NCBI GenBank assembly: GCA_040902895.1 | Contig: JBBDWL010000084.1 | Span: forward strand, 53,823-117,822 | DNA: 64,000 bases | Source: JALYRV01 sp040902895 | Lineage (GTDB): Bacteria; Acidobacteriota; Vicinamibacteria; Vicinamibacterales; SCN-69-37 | Direction: 5' to 3' | Part shown: piece after piece, positions 15,835 to 24,582 of the stretch | Layout of the letters: each line of letters begins with the position of its first letter | Numbering within the stretch: the first letter of the stretch is position 1 | Notes under the pieces: generated by a model | The model's database searches: none | What the model saw: only the letters and a program-made list of their open reading frames with translations | Told to the model about the DNA's origin: nothing | Position numbers and translations under genes: made by a program

Positions 15835-18441
15835 ATGAAGCGTGTCACGGCCTCCGTCCCGCTGCTGTTGCTTGCAGCAATCGCCGTTCGGTCGGATGAC
15901 GCCCGCGCGCAGTCTCAGCAGCCCGTCGCGACGTTCCGCTCCGGTACCGTGCTTGCGCAGCTCGACATTCGCGTCGTCGATGATAAAACCGGGCGCCCGA
16001 TTCAGGACCTGCGGGCCGATGAGATCGAAATCATCGAAGCCGGCCGGCGGCGTCCAGTCCTGCTGTTTCAGCACATGAGCGATCCTGCCGCGCCCTTGAT
16101 GGAGGCGGCGGAACGAACGATCACCGGCGAAGTGTCGACCAACCAGGGCGCGCCGCGCGGCCAGTTGTACATCCTGATCTTTGATCAGGGACACATCTCG
16201 TCGGGCAACGAGCAGCGCGCACGCGCCGCCGCCGCGCGCTTTCTGACCACGCGTGTACGGCCGGGCGACCGTGTGGCGCTCTACGGCATTCCCGGTCCTG
16301 GACCGCAGATAGGCTTTACGCCGAACGTCGAGCGCGTGATCGCGGAGCTGCCGAAGGTTCGCGGCGGGCTCGATCGCTTCTCCAACGGTGCAATCGGCGC
16401 CATGCGGATTCAGGAAGCGCTCGAGGTCACTCGCGGCAACAACGAGGTCCTCGTCAAAGTCGCCAATCGGCTGTCTGCCGCGCGCTCCGGCACCGACGTG
16501 CTTGCAGGGATTGGGGCCGGGGCGCCGGGCGGGGGCGCCGACGACCGGGCCGTGTTCGAAATGCTCGTCAAAGAAGACGCGCGCGCAATGGTGGCTCGAG
16601 CGGATCAACGGGCGCGAAACTTCCTGCTGATGTTCGCCGACATCGTCCGCCAGATGCGAGCGATTGACGGGCGCAAGAGCGTCATGCTCTTTTCAGAAGG
16701 GTTCTTTGCCGACAACGTCTCGCGGGAGATCGAGCAGGTCGCCGCCGCCGCCGCCGAGTCGTACACCGTGATTAACACGCTGGATTTGAATCGGCGTCAG
16801 CTCGAGATCAGGGAGCCGGAGCCGGTGGGCGCCGACCACTTCAATGAGATCCAGAGCCGGCTCGGCGCGATCGGCAGCCTCAGCGCCGAAACGGACGGGA
16901 TCCTGATGGCCGATGCCGTCAGTGCGCTCGATCGGTCGCTCGAGCGGGTCGCCGAGAATTCCCGCGACTACTATCTCGTGGGCTTCGAACCGGAGTCGTC
17001 TGACAGTGGCGCGCTCTACCAGCGCGTGACGGTCGGCGTCACGCGGCCCGGCGCTCGCGTATTCGCACGAACCGGTTACTCCGCCGATCTCGGCAAGCGC
17101 ATTCCGCAGCGCCGGCACACGATCGATGCCGCGCTCAAGGCCCCGTTTCCCCATCAGGGGCTATCCGTCAGCTACACGTCCTACGTGATGCGCGGCGCCT
17201 CGCCGGGCATGCAGAAGGTATTCGTCAGTCTGATGACGCATCTTCCCGTGACTGACGCGGCCGCGCCGAGAGCCGACGTTGTATTCGTGGTGCGTGACGT
17301 CCGGGATGGCCGCGTGATGGCCAGCGGCACCGACACGCTGCCGATGCCGCGCGTAGCGGAGCCGGGCGCGACCACGGGAACCGCACACTACAAAGTGCAG
17401 TTCGAGCTTCCGGCGGGCTCGTATCTGATGCGGGCCGTCGTGCGCGATCCGAGCGGCCTTGTCGGCAGCGCCGATCGCCGCTTCGACGTACGCCGGCTCG
17501 ATCGGCCCGGTGTCACGTTCAGCGATCTTATCTTGAGTGATGTGCGGGGCGCGCTGCCCGTGCGAGCAATCGCGCATCATGGCAGCGGCCTCGTTGGCAC
17601 GCTCGAACTCTATGCGCCGAGCCCCGCGCAGCTCTCCGACGTCTCGGTCACGGCGGAGTTGGCACCCGTTGGCGGCCAACGCGCCGTGAGCGTCGTGCGT
17701 GCCGGCCTGCAGGAGGTGCGGGGCGGTGACGGCGCCGCCAGCCGCGCGGCGCGTCTCGCGGTGCCGCTGACCGGGGTGCCGCTGGGCGATTACCTCGTGA
17801 CGGCGATTGTTCGGGCGGGTGGAGAGCAGGTCGGAACGGCCACTCGTGAGCTGCGTGTAGCCGATGAATCGTCGGTGGCGCCCGTCGCGGCGCCGGAACG
17901 CGCGCACCCGAATCCGGCGGCCGTGCTCGAAGGCCGCATGGCACAGGAATACCTACGCGAGCTTCACCGCGCGGCGGTGGGAACCCCTCTGCAGCAGGCC
18001 GCGGAGTACGCTTTGACCGCCGCATGGGCGCCCGTGCTTGCGGCCGTGCCTCAGGGCGAGGCCGCGATGTCGCCGGCCGGGAGCGCGCTGCGCGGGCTGG
18101 CCCGGCTCGGCCTCGGGGAGTATGCCGGCGCGGCGGACGATCTGCGCCGCGCGTTCGATGCCGGCGACCGCAAGGATGCTCGCGCCGCGTTCGTACTGGG
18201 GTGGGCCTCGGCCGGGGCTGGACGGCCTCGCGATGCGATCAGCGCCTGGCGCGCGGCCGTCTTCATCGATCCGCTGATGGTCCCGGCGTACCTCGCCATG
18301 GCCGATCAATACATGCGGCTGTCGGAGGCCGCGCTCGCGGCCCAGGCGCTGCGTACGGGTCTCAGCGCCATCCCTGACTCGCCTGAGCTGAAGAGCAAGC
18401 TTTCCGAAATCGAACGGGCCACATCGAGGCCGCGCTCATGA
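15835..18441 (+). CDS. VWFA-related acidobacterial-domain protein with TPR region
   Basis: The product is 868 residues. A signal peptide (to about residue 25) is followed by a VWFA-like domain of the type annotated as acidobacterial VWFA-related (about 35-420). Landmarks are LDIRVVDDKTGRPIQDLRADE, LYILIFDQGHISSGNEQRA and KSVMLFSEGF, and the domain ends with RDYYLVGFEP. The usual MIDAS Asp-x-Ser-x-Ser is replaced by DQGHIS, so metal-dependent adhesion is doubtful. Beta-rich segments occupy about 430-690, with TPR-like helices at about 700-868. AGAGG precedes the ATG. Its stop overlaps the next start by ATGA. Exported, role unknown. Confidence 0.87.
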   Translation: MKRVTASVPLLLLAAIAVRSDDARAQSQQPVATFRSGTVLAQLDIRVVDDKTGRPIQDLRADEIEIIEAGRRRPVLLFQHMSDPAAPLMEAAERTITGEVSTNQGAPRGQLYILIFDQGHISSGNEQRARAAAARFLTTRVRPGDRVALYGIPGPGPQIGFTPNVERVIAELPKVRGGLDRFSNGAIGAMRIQEALEVTRGNNEVLVKVANRLSAARSGTDVLAGIGAGAPGGGADDRAVFEMLVKEDARAMVARADQRARNFLLMFADIVRQMRAIDGRKSVMLFSEGFFADNVSREIEQVAAAAAESYTVINTLDLNRRQLEIREPEPVGADHFNEIQSRLGAIGSLSAETDGILMADAVSALDRSLERVAENSRDYYLVGFEPESSDSGALYQRVTVGVTRPGARVFARTGYSADLGKRIPQRRHTIDAALKAPFPHQGLSVSYTSYVMRGASPGMQKVFVSLMTHLPVTDAAAPRADVVFVVRDVRDGRVMASGTDTLPMPRVAEPGATTGTAHYKVQFELPAGSYLMRAVVRDPSGLVGSADRRFDVRRLDRPGVTFSDLILSDVRGALPVRAIAHHGSGLVGTLELYAPSPAQLSDVSVTAELAPVGGQRAVSVVRAGLQEVRGGDGAASRAARLAVPLTGVPLGDYLVTAIVRAGGEQVGTATRELRVADESSVAPVAAPERAHPNPAAVLEGRMAQEYLRELHRAAVGTPLQQAAEYALTAAWAPVLAAVPQGEAAMSPAGSALRGLARLGLGEYAGAADDLRRAFDAGDRKDARAAFVLGWASAGAGRPRDAISAWRAAVFIDPLMVPAYLAMADQYMRLSEAALAAQALRTGLSAIPDSPELKSKLSEIERATSRPRS

Positions 18442-19217
18442 TTATTCTGGCCACGCTGTTTTTTGCGACCGCTCAAGCCGCGCAGGCGGTCGAAGCCACC
18501 GCCATCCGCGTCGCCACGCCGGTGCGCGTCGCGGAGATCGATACCGGGAAACTGAAGGGGGAACCCGTGCGGCTGGCCTGGTCGGCCGATGGAATACAGC
18601 TCTATCTGCAGACCGCGGACCGCAAGAGCGATGGCACGGCCGTGGCGCGCCACTACGTCATCGCGTCCTCGGGTGGCAAATTCTCGGCCGTCGACGTCGA
18701 GCCGCCGTGGGCGGCGGAATACTGGGCGTGGAAGTCGGCGCAGGCGGCGCCGGGCTCGCCGGCATTCAAGATCGCGGTCGATTCTGAGCGGCGCATGCTT
18801 CGCAGTACGGCCACGCCGCGAGGCAGCGAGATCGCCGGCATGGGTGGAGACCCCGGCAGCGGCATGGCTATCGGGGGCAGCCGCGCCGGTGGCGGCGCAC
18901 CGGTCACCGTCGGCGAAGCACAGATGGCCATCGTGTATTTCATGCTGCTCAACGGCGATGTAATTGGCGAGTGGGTGAATGCCCCGATCGTGCCGGGCGA
19001 AACATTCAGCTGGTCACCGGGCGCGCTGGGCCTCATCGCCTATCGCAATCGCGACGGAAAGCTCGTGATCGCCGACGGCGCCGGACGGCGCAACACCCTC
19101 CCCGGATCGTCGCACGTCAGTTTGCCGGCCTGGTCCGCCGACGGAACGAAGCTCGCGTTTCTGCAGAAGACCGGCCGCAAGAAATACGATCTGCTTGTCG
19201 CCGGCGTCAGCCGTTGA
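18438..19217 (+). CDS. Exported PD40/WD40-like beta-propeller-type protein
   Basis: The 259-residue product has a signal peptide ending in QAAQA (about residue 20). Short repeats resembling PD40 units include RLAWSADGIQLYLQT near residue 45 and LPAWSADGTKLAFLQK near 235, the pattern of TolB-like propellers. There are too few blades for a full propeller, so it may pair with another chain. It sits between two VWFA/TPR genes: ATGA overlap with the first, 13 bp to the second. The three genes form one operon, so a shared complex is likely. Function unknown. Confidence 0.75.
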   Translation: MIILATLFFATAQAAQAVEATAIRVATPVRVAEIDTGKLKGEPVRLAWSADGIQLYLQTADRKSDGTAVARHYVIASSGGKFSAVDVEPPWAAEYWAWKSAQAAPGSPAFKIAVDSERRMLRSTATPRGSEIAGMGGDPGSGMAIGGSRAGGGAPVTVGEAQMAIVYFMLLNGDVIGEWVNAPIVPGETFSWSPGALGLIAYRNRDGKLVIADGAGRRNTLPGSSHVSLPAWSADGTKLAFLQKTGRKKYDLLVAGVSR

Positions 19218-19230
19218 ACTTCGGGATTCG

Positions 19231-21771
19231 ATGATGGCTTCGCGGCTCTCTGTCCCTGGCCTGCTTCTGCTCCTGGTGCTGCTTCTGCAGACCGCGGTGG
19301 CCGGGCAAAACCAACAGCCGACCTTTCGGGGCGAAACCCAGATCGTCGAAGTCGACGTCATCGTCCGCGATGGCCAGGGACGGTTTGTCGAAGGCCTTAC
19401 GCGTGACGACTTCGAAATCGAGGAAGATGGCAGGCCGCAGCGCGTCGAGACGGCGTTTCTGGTGGGCGGTCCGATGACGCCCACGCGTGCGCCAGACGCT
19501 GCCGCCCCGCCAGCGGGAATTGCCGCCGGCGCGCGCGCCCGCCGGCTGTTCATATTCGTCTTCGACGATCAGCACATCGCGCCAGGGGCGTTCAAGCAGC
19601 TGCAGAGCGCGGCTGAGTCGTTTCTGCGCGACCAGTTTCAGGACGCCGACATCGGCGGCATCGTCGCGGGCGGCCGCATGCTCGACGACCGGCTGACCAG
19701 CCGGCGCGAAGAGCTCATTGAGTCGCTGCGGCGCGTCAAGCCGTCTGGCGAGCGCAGCGCGCGCATCTTCGATTTGAACGACTATCCGCGTTTCATCAGC
19801 GAAATCGAAGCCGTGCGCGTGCATGCCGGCGACACCGAGTTGCTCGAGCAGGTGGTAAGACGCGCCAACCGGGACCAGCCGCCCGGCCCCGGAATGTGGG
19901 ACCCTTCGGGGGCGATCCAGACAAAGGCCGCGAAAATCACTTCCGAACTGCGCGCCGCCGCGTTGCAGACGCTGAATATGCTGGAGACGCTGGCCCAGGG
20001 ACTCGGCCGGCTGCCGGGCCGCAAAACGGTGGTCTTCCTGACCAGCGGCTTCTATATCGACGAGACCTGGGCCAGGCTGCCGGAGATTGTCGGACGCGCG
20101 GCTCGGGCGCGCGTGACGTTCTACACGATTGACGCACGCGGGCTCGACCGCACCGCGGCAGGCCGCGACATTCGCGATGCCCAGTTTTCCGAGACCGAGG
20201 CGCGTTTTCTCGCGGCCTTCGACACGTGGGAAGACGCGCCGAACAGCGTTGCCGTTGACTCGGGCGGGTTCGTGGTGCGCAATACCAACGATTACCGCGC
20301 CGCGTTTGCGGACATCGCCGCCGACACGAGCACGTACTACGTGCTTGGATATGCGCCCACGCTCGCGCCTGACGGAACATTCCGGAAGATCACCGTGCGC
20401 GTGCGGCGGCCGGGGGTGACGGTGCGCGCGCGGAAAGGCTATGTCGCCGACGCGAGGCAGTTCACGGCCGCGCGTTCGCCGGCGGCCGGTGCCGCGGCTG
20501 CGGGTGCCGCCGCGCCCGCTCCGGGGGGCGCCGTGGTCGACGTCGGGCGCGCGCCGCTCATTCGTGCGCGTCTCGAGCAGGCGCGAACGGAGGCGCCTGT
20601 GCTCGCCGCGGCCGTTGACGCGCTGCTCGCCGCCGCGCCCCGCGAGGCGCTGGCCGCGCTCTCTCCCGGCGCCACGCCGGCCCCGCCCGTTGCCGATCTC
20701 ATCGCGGGCCTTGCACACTTCGCGCTGCGCGACGACCCGGCTGCCACAGCGGCGCTGAAGCGAGGCGTGACAGCGCTGCCAACCGATCCGCTGCCGTCGT
20801 TCGTCCTCGGCTGGGTCCACGCGACCGCAGGGCGCGACCGGGATGCAGCCGGCGCGTATCGCAACGCCACGGTCATCGCCCCGTCGTTCGTGCCCGCGCA
20901 TCTCGCGCTTGCGGACAGCTATCTGCGCATGTCGCAGATCGATCTGGCGCGGCAGGCGCTGCGCGCGGGAATTGCGGCCAATCCGGCCTCCGCGGAACTG
21001 CAGGCTCGCCTGCAGGCCCTCGAGAAGCGTTCGCCCGCGCCCATGCCATTCGCGGGCAATCCGGCGGCGGATCTCGAAACGGCGAATACCGGTCTCGCTC
21101 CCCGCGCGCGCCCGTCGCCCGTCGAACGGCTGCTGCAGTTATCCCCTGCAGCGGCCTCGGACGGCTCGACGCGCGCGGCCGAAGGCTGGGCCGCGTACAC
21201 ACGCGGTGACGTCGAGAGTGCGGCCCGCCTGCTCGATCAGGCGACGTCGGAGCCTGGTGCGAAGCCCTGGGTCCACTATGCCCTTGGATTCGCGCGGCTG
21301 GCAGAGGGTAAGGCGGCGGCCGCCGTTCGAGCATGGGAGCATGTCCGCCAGGCGGCACCAGACTTCGAGCCGGTGTATTTCGACCTCACCGACGTCTATC
21401 TGCAGGTTGGTGATGACGCCGCCGCCCTTCGCGTCCTGCAAGCGGCCCAACAGCGGTGGCAATCGGACGCGGAAGTGTGGAACGCGCACGGTGTGGTGCA
21501 GGTGCGCCGCGGCGTGCTCCAGGAGGCGGTGGAGTCGTTCAGCCGGGCGATCGCGAGCGCGCCGGATGACCCGGCGGCGCACTTCAATCTTGGACGGGCG
21601 CACCAGATGCGGTATCTGCACTCGCGCCGGTACAACGCGGCGATGGGCCGCTGGTTGGCCGACGAGCGGGAGCGGAATTCGGCGATCGCGTCTTTCAGAC
21701 AATGCGTAGCGCTCGGCGGGCCATACGTCGCCGCCGCGCGCGAGGCGCTCTCCGCCCTCGAATGGCGCTGA
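19231..21771 (+). CDS. VWFA-related acidobacterial-domain protein with TPR repeats (second copy)
   Basis: The ATG at 19231 is preferred because it starts a strong signal peptide (LLLLLVLLLQTAVAGQ) and lies 13 bp after the previous stop; an in-frame TTG at 19195 would sit inside that gene. The roughly 846-residue product has VEVDVIVRDGQGRFVEGLT and DDFEIEEDGRPQRVE, the entry to the VWFA-related domain. FIFVFDDQHIAPGAFKQ replaces the MIDAS strand. SYYVLGYAP-type TYYVLGYAP closes the domain near residue 390. An Ala-rich linker follows, then two blocks of TPRs to the C-terminus. It converges on the next gene with 6 bp between stops. Confidence 0.87.
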   Translation: MMASRLSVPGLLLLLVLLLQTAVAGQNQQPTFRGETQIVEVDVIVRDGQGRFVEGLTRDDFEIEEDGRPQRVETAFLVGGPMTPTRAPDAAAPPAGIAAGARARRLFIFVFDDQHIAPGAFKQLQSAAESFLRDQFQDADIGGIVAGGRMLDDRLTSRREELIESLRRVKPSGERSARIFDLNDYPRFISEIEAVRVHAGDTELLEQVVRRANRDQPPGPGMWDPSGAIQTKAAKITSELRAAALQTLNMLETLAQGLGRLPGRKTVVFLTSGFYIDETWARLPEIVGRAARARVTFYTIDARGLDRTAAGRDIRDAQFSETEARFLAAFDTWEDAPNSVAVDSGGFVVRNTNDYRAAFADIAADTSTYYVLGYAPTLAPDGTFRKITVRVRRPGVTVRARKGYVADARQFTAARSPAAGAAAAGAAAPAPGGAVVDVGRAPLIRARLEQARTEAPVLAAAVDALLAAAPREALAALSPGATPAPPVADLIAGLAHFALRDDPAATAALKRGVTALPTDPLPSFVLGWVHATAGRDRDAAGAYRNATVIAPSFVPAHLALADSYLRMSQIDLARQALRAGIAANPASAELQARLQALEKRSPAPMPFAGNPAADLETANTGLAPRARPSPVERLLQLSPAAASDGSTRAAEGWAAYTRGDVESAARLLDQATSEPGAKPWVHYALGFARLAEGKAAAAVRAWEHVRQAAPDFEPVYFDLTDVYLQVGDDAAALRVLQAAQQRWQSDAEVWNAHGVVQVRRGVLQEAVESFSRAIASAPDDPAAHFNLGRAHQMRYLHSRRYNAAMGRWLADERERNSAIASFRQCVALGGPYVAAAREALSALEWR

Positions 21772-21777
21772 CGCCGC

Positions 21778-23559
21778 TCACCGCAATCGGGTCTCGGCCC
21801 GCATGCGGCCGTCGGTCCCCTCCAGAAAGAAGCTTTCCCACATGATTCGGATGGTGTCGACCCGCTCGATCTGCGCTGGCGCGGCCTCACGCCCGGCGCC
21901 GACGACGTAGAGGAAGGCCTGGCGATGGACTCTGGGCGACTCGGACGCGCGCGGAAGGCGCGGGCCGTGAACGGCGACGATGTCGTCGATGAGGACGTCA
22001 CGCCGGGTGCCGTTGAACGTCACGCCAACCTGCGGAGACGAGCCGCGGTCTTTGAACGGCAAGACATTCGACGGATTCTCGACGTAGAAGAGGGGCGGCA
22101 CCTCATGTGCCTCGATGAGGCCCATCGCGTACTGATCGAGCAGGCTATACCGTCTCACCGCGTCAATCGTGCGGAACGATCCGCCGCCGAGATCCTGAAT
22201 GTCGTTGCCTTCCATCACCGATGCGTCGGAGTCGAAGAAGAAGCTCCAGTGTGACAGGCCGCGGCCGAGGAGCGCGTCGGATCGCTGGCCCCGATGATCC
22301 CGGACGTCCATGAACGCGAGCCACCGGTGTCCCACTTCCTGCCCCAGAATGCTCAACGTCGTGTTCTCACCGAGAAACTTGACGGTCGGATCCTCAGGGT
22401 ACTTTCCGAGAAAATCCATGACGGCGAGGCTGCGCAGCCGCCCCGCGCTGCCGAAGTCGCCCGACAACTCGAACAGATCGAGGCCGATGCCGCTGATCTC
22501 GTTGGCAATGGTGACTTCGAACGCAAAGGCGCCAACCGTGAGCGACTGGTCGGTCCAGATCACGAGCTGATCGTAGTCGTCCGGGTGCGTCTCATAGAAA
22601 CGGCGCGTCAGCGCCACGGTGTCGAGCTGCGGGCGCTGCGCGAAGCGCTCGCCCATGGCCGCAGGTTCCCCGGTGCGCGAGGTGGCGTTGCTGAGATCGA
22701 GCGGTGCAAACAGGCCTGTGCGGCCGGGTGAGATGCCGACGACGGCGTCGGGAATATTGATCGTCTCACCAAATTTCAGCTCCACCGCGCCCTCGGGCAA
22801 CAGCGTGGCCTGCACGTTGGTCACACGCGTGCTCTCGAAGCCGCGCACGCCGCACCACGTGACGGTGTACTGGTCTCCGGCCGCGTGCACGAAGACTCGG
22901 CCGCCCGCGGATGGATCCAGATCCGCCAGAAACGGCGCCACACGCGGAGGGCCTGTCATCAAACGCGCGACGTTGCGTTCGGTGCTGGCTTTGTCTTCAT
23001 CCTCGAAGGTGATATTGCCGTCCGAATTCACGAACGCGATCTGCTGGGGCTCGCCATAAAACGGGAACGCGAACGGCACATTCACTTGCGCGCTATCGTC
23101 GTCGCTCAGCGTCAGCGAGGCGCCAAGCGTGCCCCTGAAGGCGCCGTCGATTTTCCGGACCTCATAGCCGTTGCCGGATGGAGAGAAGCGCAGACCCGTG
23201 CTGCGCAGATCGAACAGGTTCGGCGGCGCGATGATGTCGCCTCGGTCCTGGATGACGGCGATGTCGCCGACGTCCTGCGCGGGCGGCCCCAGGGGCTGGA
23301 GAGACGGGCGCGGTGAGCGGCCTGACTGCGCATGCAGGGCCAGCGCATCCAGGACTCCCCAGCGCGCGTCGCCGTCCACGGCTGTCGTCTTGTCGTGCGC
23401 CTCTGCCTGCAAGCGCGCGCCGGCGGCCGTCTCGACCGATACGGACGCGCACGGGTTTTGTGTGGTCGTGCCTCCGCCGGGCGGCGCAGTCGGGCTCTTG
23501 CCGCCCCCGCTGCAGGCGGCGGCCAGGACCCCCAGGAGAACCGCAGCAGCCTGCTTCAC
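21778..23559 (-). CDS. Large lipoprotein with beta-sandwich region and degenerate zincin-like motif
   Basis: The 593-residue product starts at GTG with lipobox AAAC (Cys about residue 16), so it is an exported lipoprotein. Residues about 120-300 look like a NIDO-type beta domain (VPFAFPFYGEP, AFVNSDGNITFEDED, ADLDPSAGG). The second half has GQEVGHRWLAF near residue 407, which resembles an M1/M6 HExxH helix with the first His changed to Gln. LSHWSFFFDSDASVMEGND and SLLDQYAMGL, seen near such sites, follow. It lies 2 bp downstream of the TPR gene at 23562 and is co-transcribed with it. Enzyme activity is uncertain. Confidence 0.72.
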   Translation of the reverse strand: MKQAAAVLLGVLAAACSGGGKSPTAPPGGGTTTQNPCASVSVETAAGARLQAEAHDKTTAVDGDARWGVLDALALHAQSGRSPRPSLQPLGPPAQDVGDIAVIQDRGDIIAPPNLFDLRSTGLRFSPSGNGYEVRKIDGAFRGTLGASLTLSDDDSAQVNVPFAFPFYGEPQQIAFVNSDGNITFEDEDKASTERNVARLMTGPPRVAPFLADLDPSAGGRVFVHAAGDQYTVTWCGVRGFESTRVTNVQATLLPEGAVELKFGETINIPDAVVGISPGRTGLFAPLDLSNATSRTGEPAAMGERFAQRPQLDTVALTRRFYETHPDDYDQLVIWTDQSLTVGAFAFEVTIANEISGIGLDLFELSGDFGSAGRLRSLAVMDFLGKYPEDPTVKFLGENTTLSILGQEVGHRWLAFMDVRDHRGQRSDALLGRGLSHWSFFFDSDASVMEGNDIQDLGGGSFRTIDAVRRYSLLDQYAMGLIEAHEVPPLFYVENPSNVLPFKDRGSSPQVGVTFNGTRRDVLIDDIVAVHGPRLPRASESPRVHRQAFLYVVGAGREAAPAQIERVDTIRIMWESFFLEGTDGRMRAETRLR

Positions 23560-23561
23560 CG

Positions 23562-24488
23562 CTACTTCAACTGCGCCAGGATTTTCCTGGCGTGCGCCAG
23601 GTCCGGTGAGTCAGGCGGCGCCAGGGACACGAATTTCTCGAGGTCCGTCTTGGCTTTCGGCACGTCGCCAAGCTGCAGGTGGGCAAGCCCACGGTAGTAG
23701 TACGAATCGGGCTGTTGCGGAAACTGGGCGATGATCTTGTCGAAGAACTGCTTCGCGTCGTCAGGTTTGCCCTGGTTCAACAGCGAGATGCCGCTGTTGA
23801 TGATCGCGACCGGTTCCTTGACGCGCGCCATGTCGACCGACGCGAGGATCTTCCGCCCTTCGTCGGCGGCGCCCTGCTCGATGAGCAGGTTGCCCAGAAG
23901 AAGCTGCACGTCGACGTTCGCTGGATCTTTGGCCATCGCGATGCGGAGGTGTTCGATGGCCTTCCCGGGCTGGTTTTCACCGGCGTAGGTGCGCGCAATG
24001 AGCGGATGGATTTGGTGCGCTTCCGGGTACTTGGCCAGCAGCCGCTCATAGAGCTGCCGCGCTTCGACGAACTGCTTCGCCTGCATCAGCCCCGCCGCCC
24101 GGATCAACTCGTCCTTGATCTCGGCGTTTGGATCGACAACAGGTCTGACCGGAACCATCGCGAACTCGATCGGGGGAATGCGCCCGACTTCGCTCACGCC
24201 AATCGCGATGCTCTTGTTCTCGAAGCCATCCTTCGTGAAATCCAGGTTCCAGCGCCCGCCCGCCATGCCGCCGATGGCCCACTCGCCCTCTTTATTCGTC
24301 TTCGATTCGAACGCGATGGCACTTTCGCCGGCGAGGATGGCCGTGACGCGCACGTCTGCGATCGGCTGCCCTGAGGGATCCGTGATCTTTCCGGCCAGCC
24401 GGCCGGTCCCGCGCGTTTGCGCGACAAGGCCGGTCGTCACCGCGAGTGCGAGACCAAGGGCGCACGCTGTCGTCTGGAGTGTCTTCAT
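23562..24488 (-). CDS. Secreted carboxypeptidase-regulatory domain + TPR protein
   Basis: The 308-residue protein has a signal peptide (to about residue 25, ending VAQ). A carboxypeptidase-regulatory-like beta domain (about 30-110) has TGRLAGKITDPSGQPIADV. A TPR array (about 120-305) carries units such as DSYYYRGLAHLQLGDVPKA. Such proteins are common in Acidobacteriota and probably act as periplasmic scaffolds. It is followed after 2 bp by the lipoprotein gene at 21778 and is preceded, across a terminator, by a TonB-receptor gene. No catalytic residues seen. Confidence 0.85.
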   Translation of the reverse strand: MKTLQTTACALGLALAVTTGLVAQTRGTGRLAGKITDPSGQPIADVRVTAILAGESAIAFESKTNKEGEWAIGGMAGGRWNLDFTKDGFENKSIAIGVSEVGRIPPIEFAMVPVRPVVDPNAEIKDELIRAAGLMQAKQFVEARQLYERLLAKYPEAHQIHPLIARTYAGENQPGKAIEHLRIAMAKDPANVDVQLLLGNLLIEQGAADEGRKILASVDMARVKEPVAIINSGISLLNQGKPDDAKQFFDKIIAQFPQQPDSYYYRGLAHLQLGDVPKAKTDLEKFVSLAPPDSPDLAHARKILAQLK

Positions 24489-24500
24489 GGCGTTGCCGTG

Positions 24501-24545
24501 AAAAATAAAATCCCGGGGCTCTGCTGTTCGTGCAGAGCCCCGGGA
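24501..24545 (-). terminator. Rho-independent terminator after the first TonB-type receptor
   Basis: A perfect 14-bp stem (24511-24524 with 24532-24545) encloses the 7-nt loop TGTTCGT. On the minus strand it is followed by TTTTATTTTT (24510-24501). It lies 37 bp after the stop of the receptor gene at 24583, separating it from the TPR/lipoprotein pair. Confidence 0.93.
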
Positions 24546-24582
24546 TCCAGTGTAGCCGAATTCCCGCGCGGTCGGGTTGACT

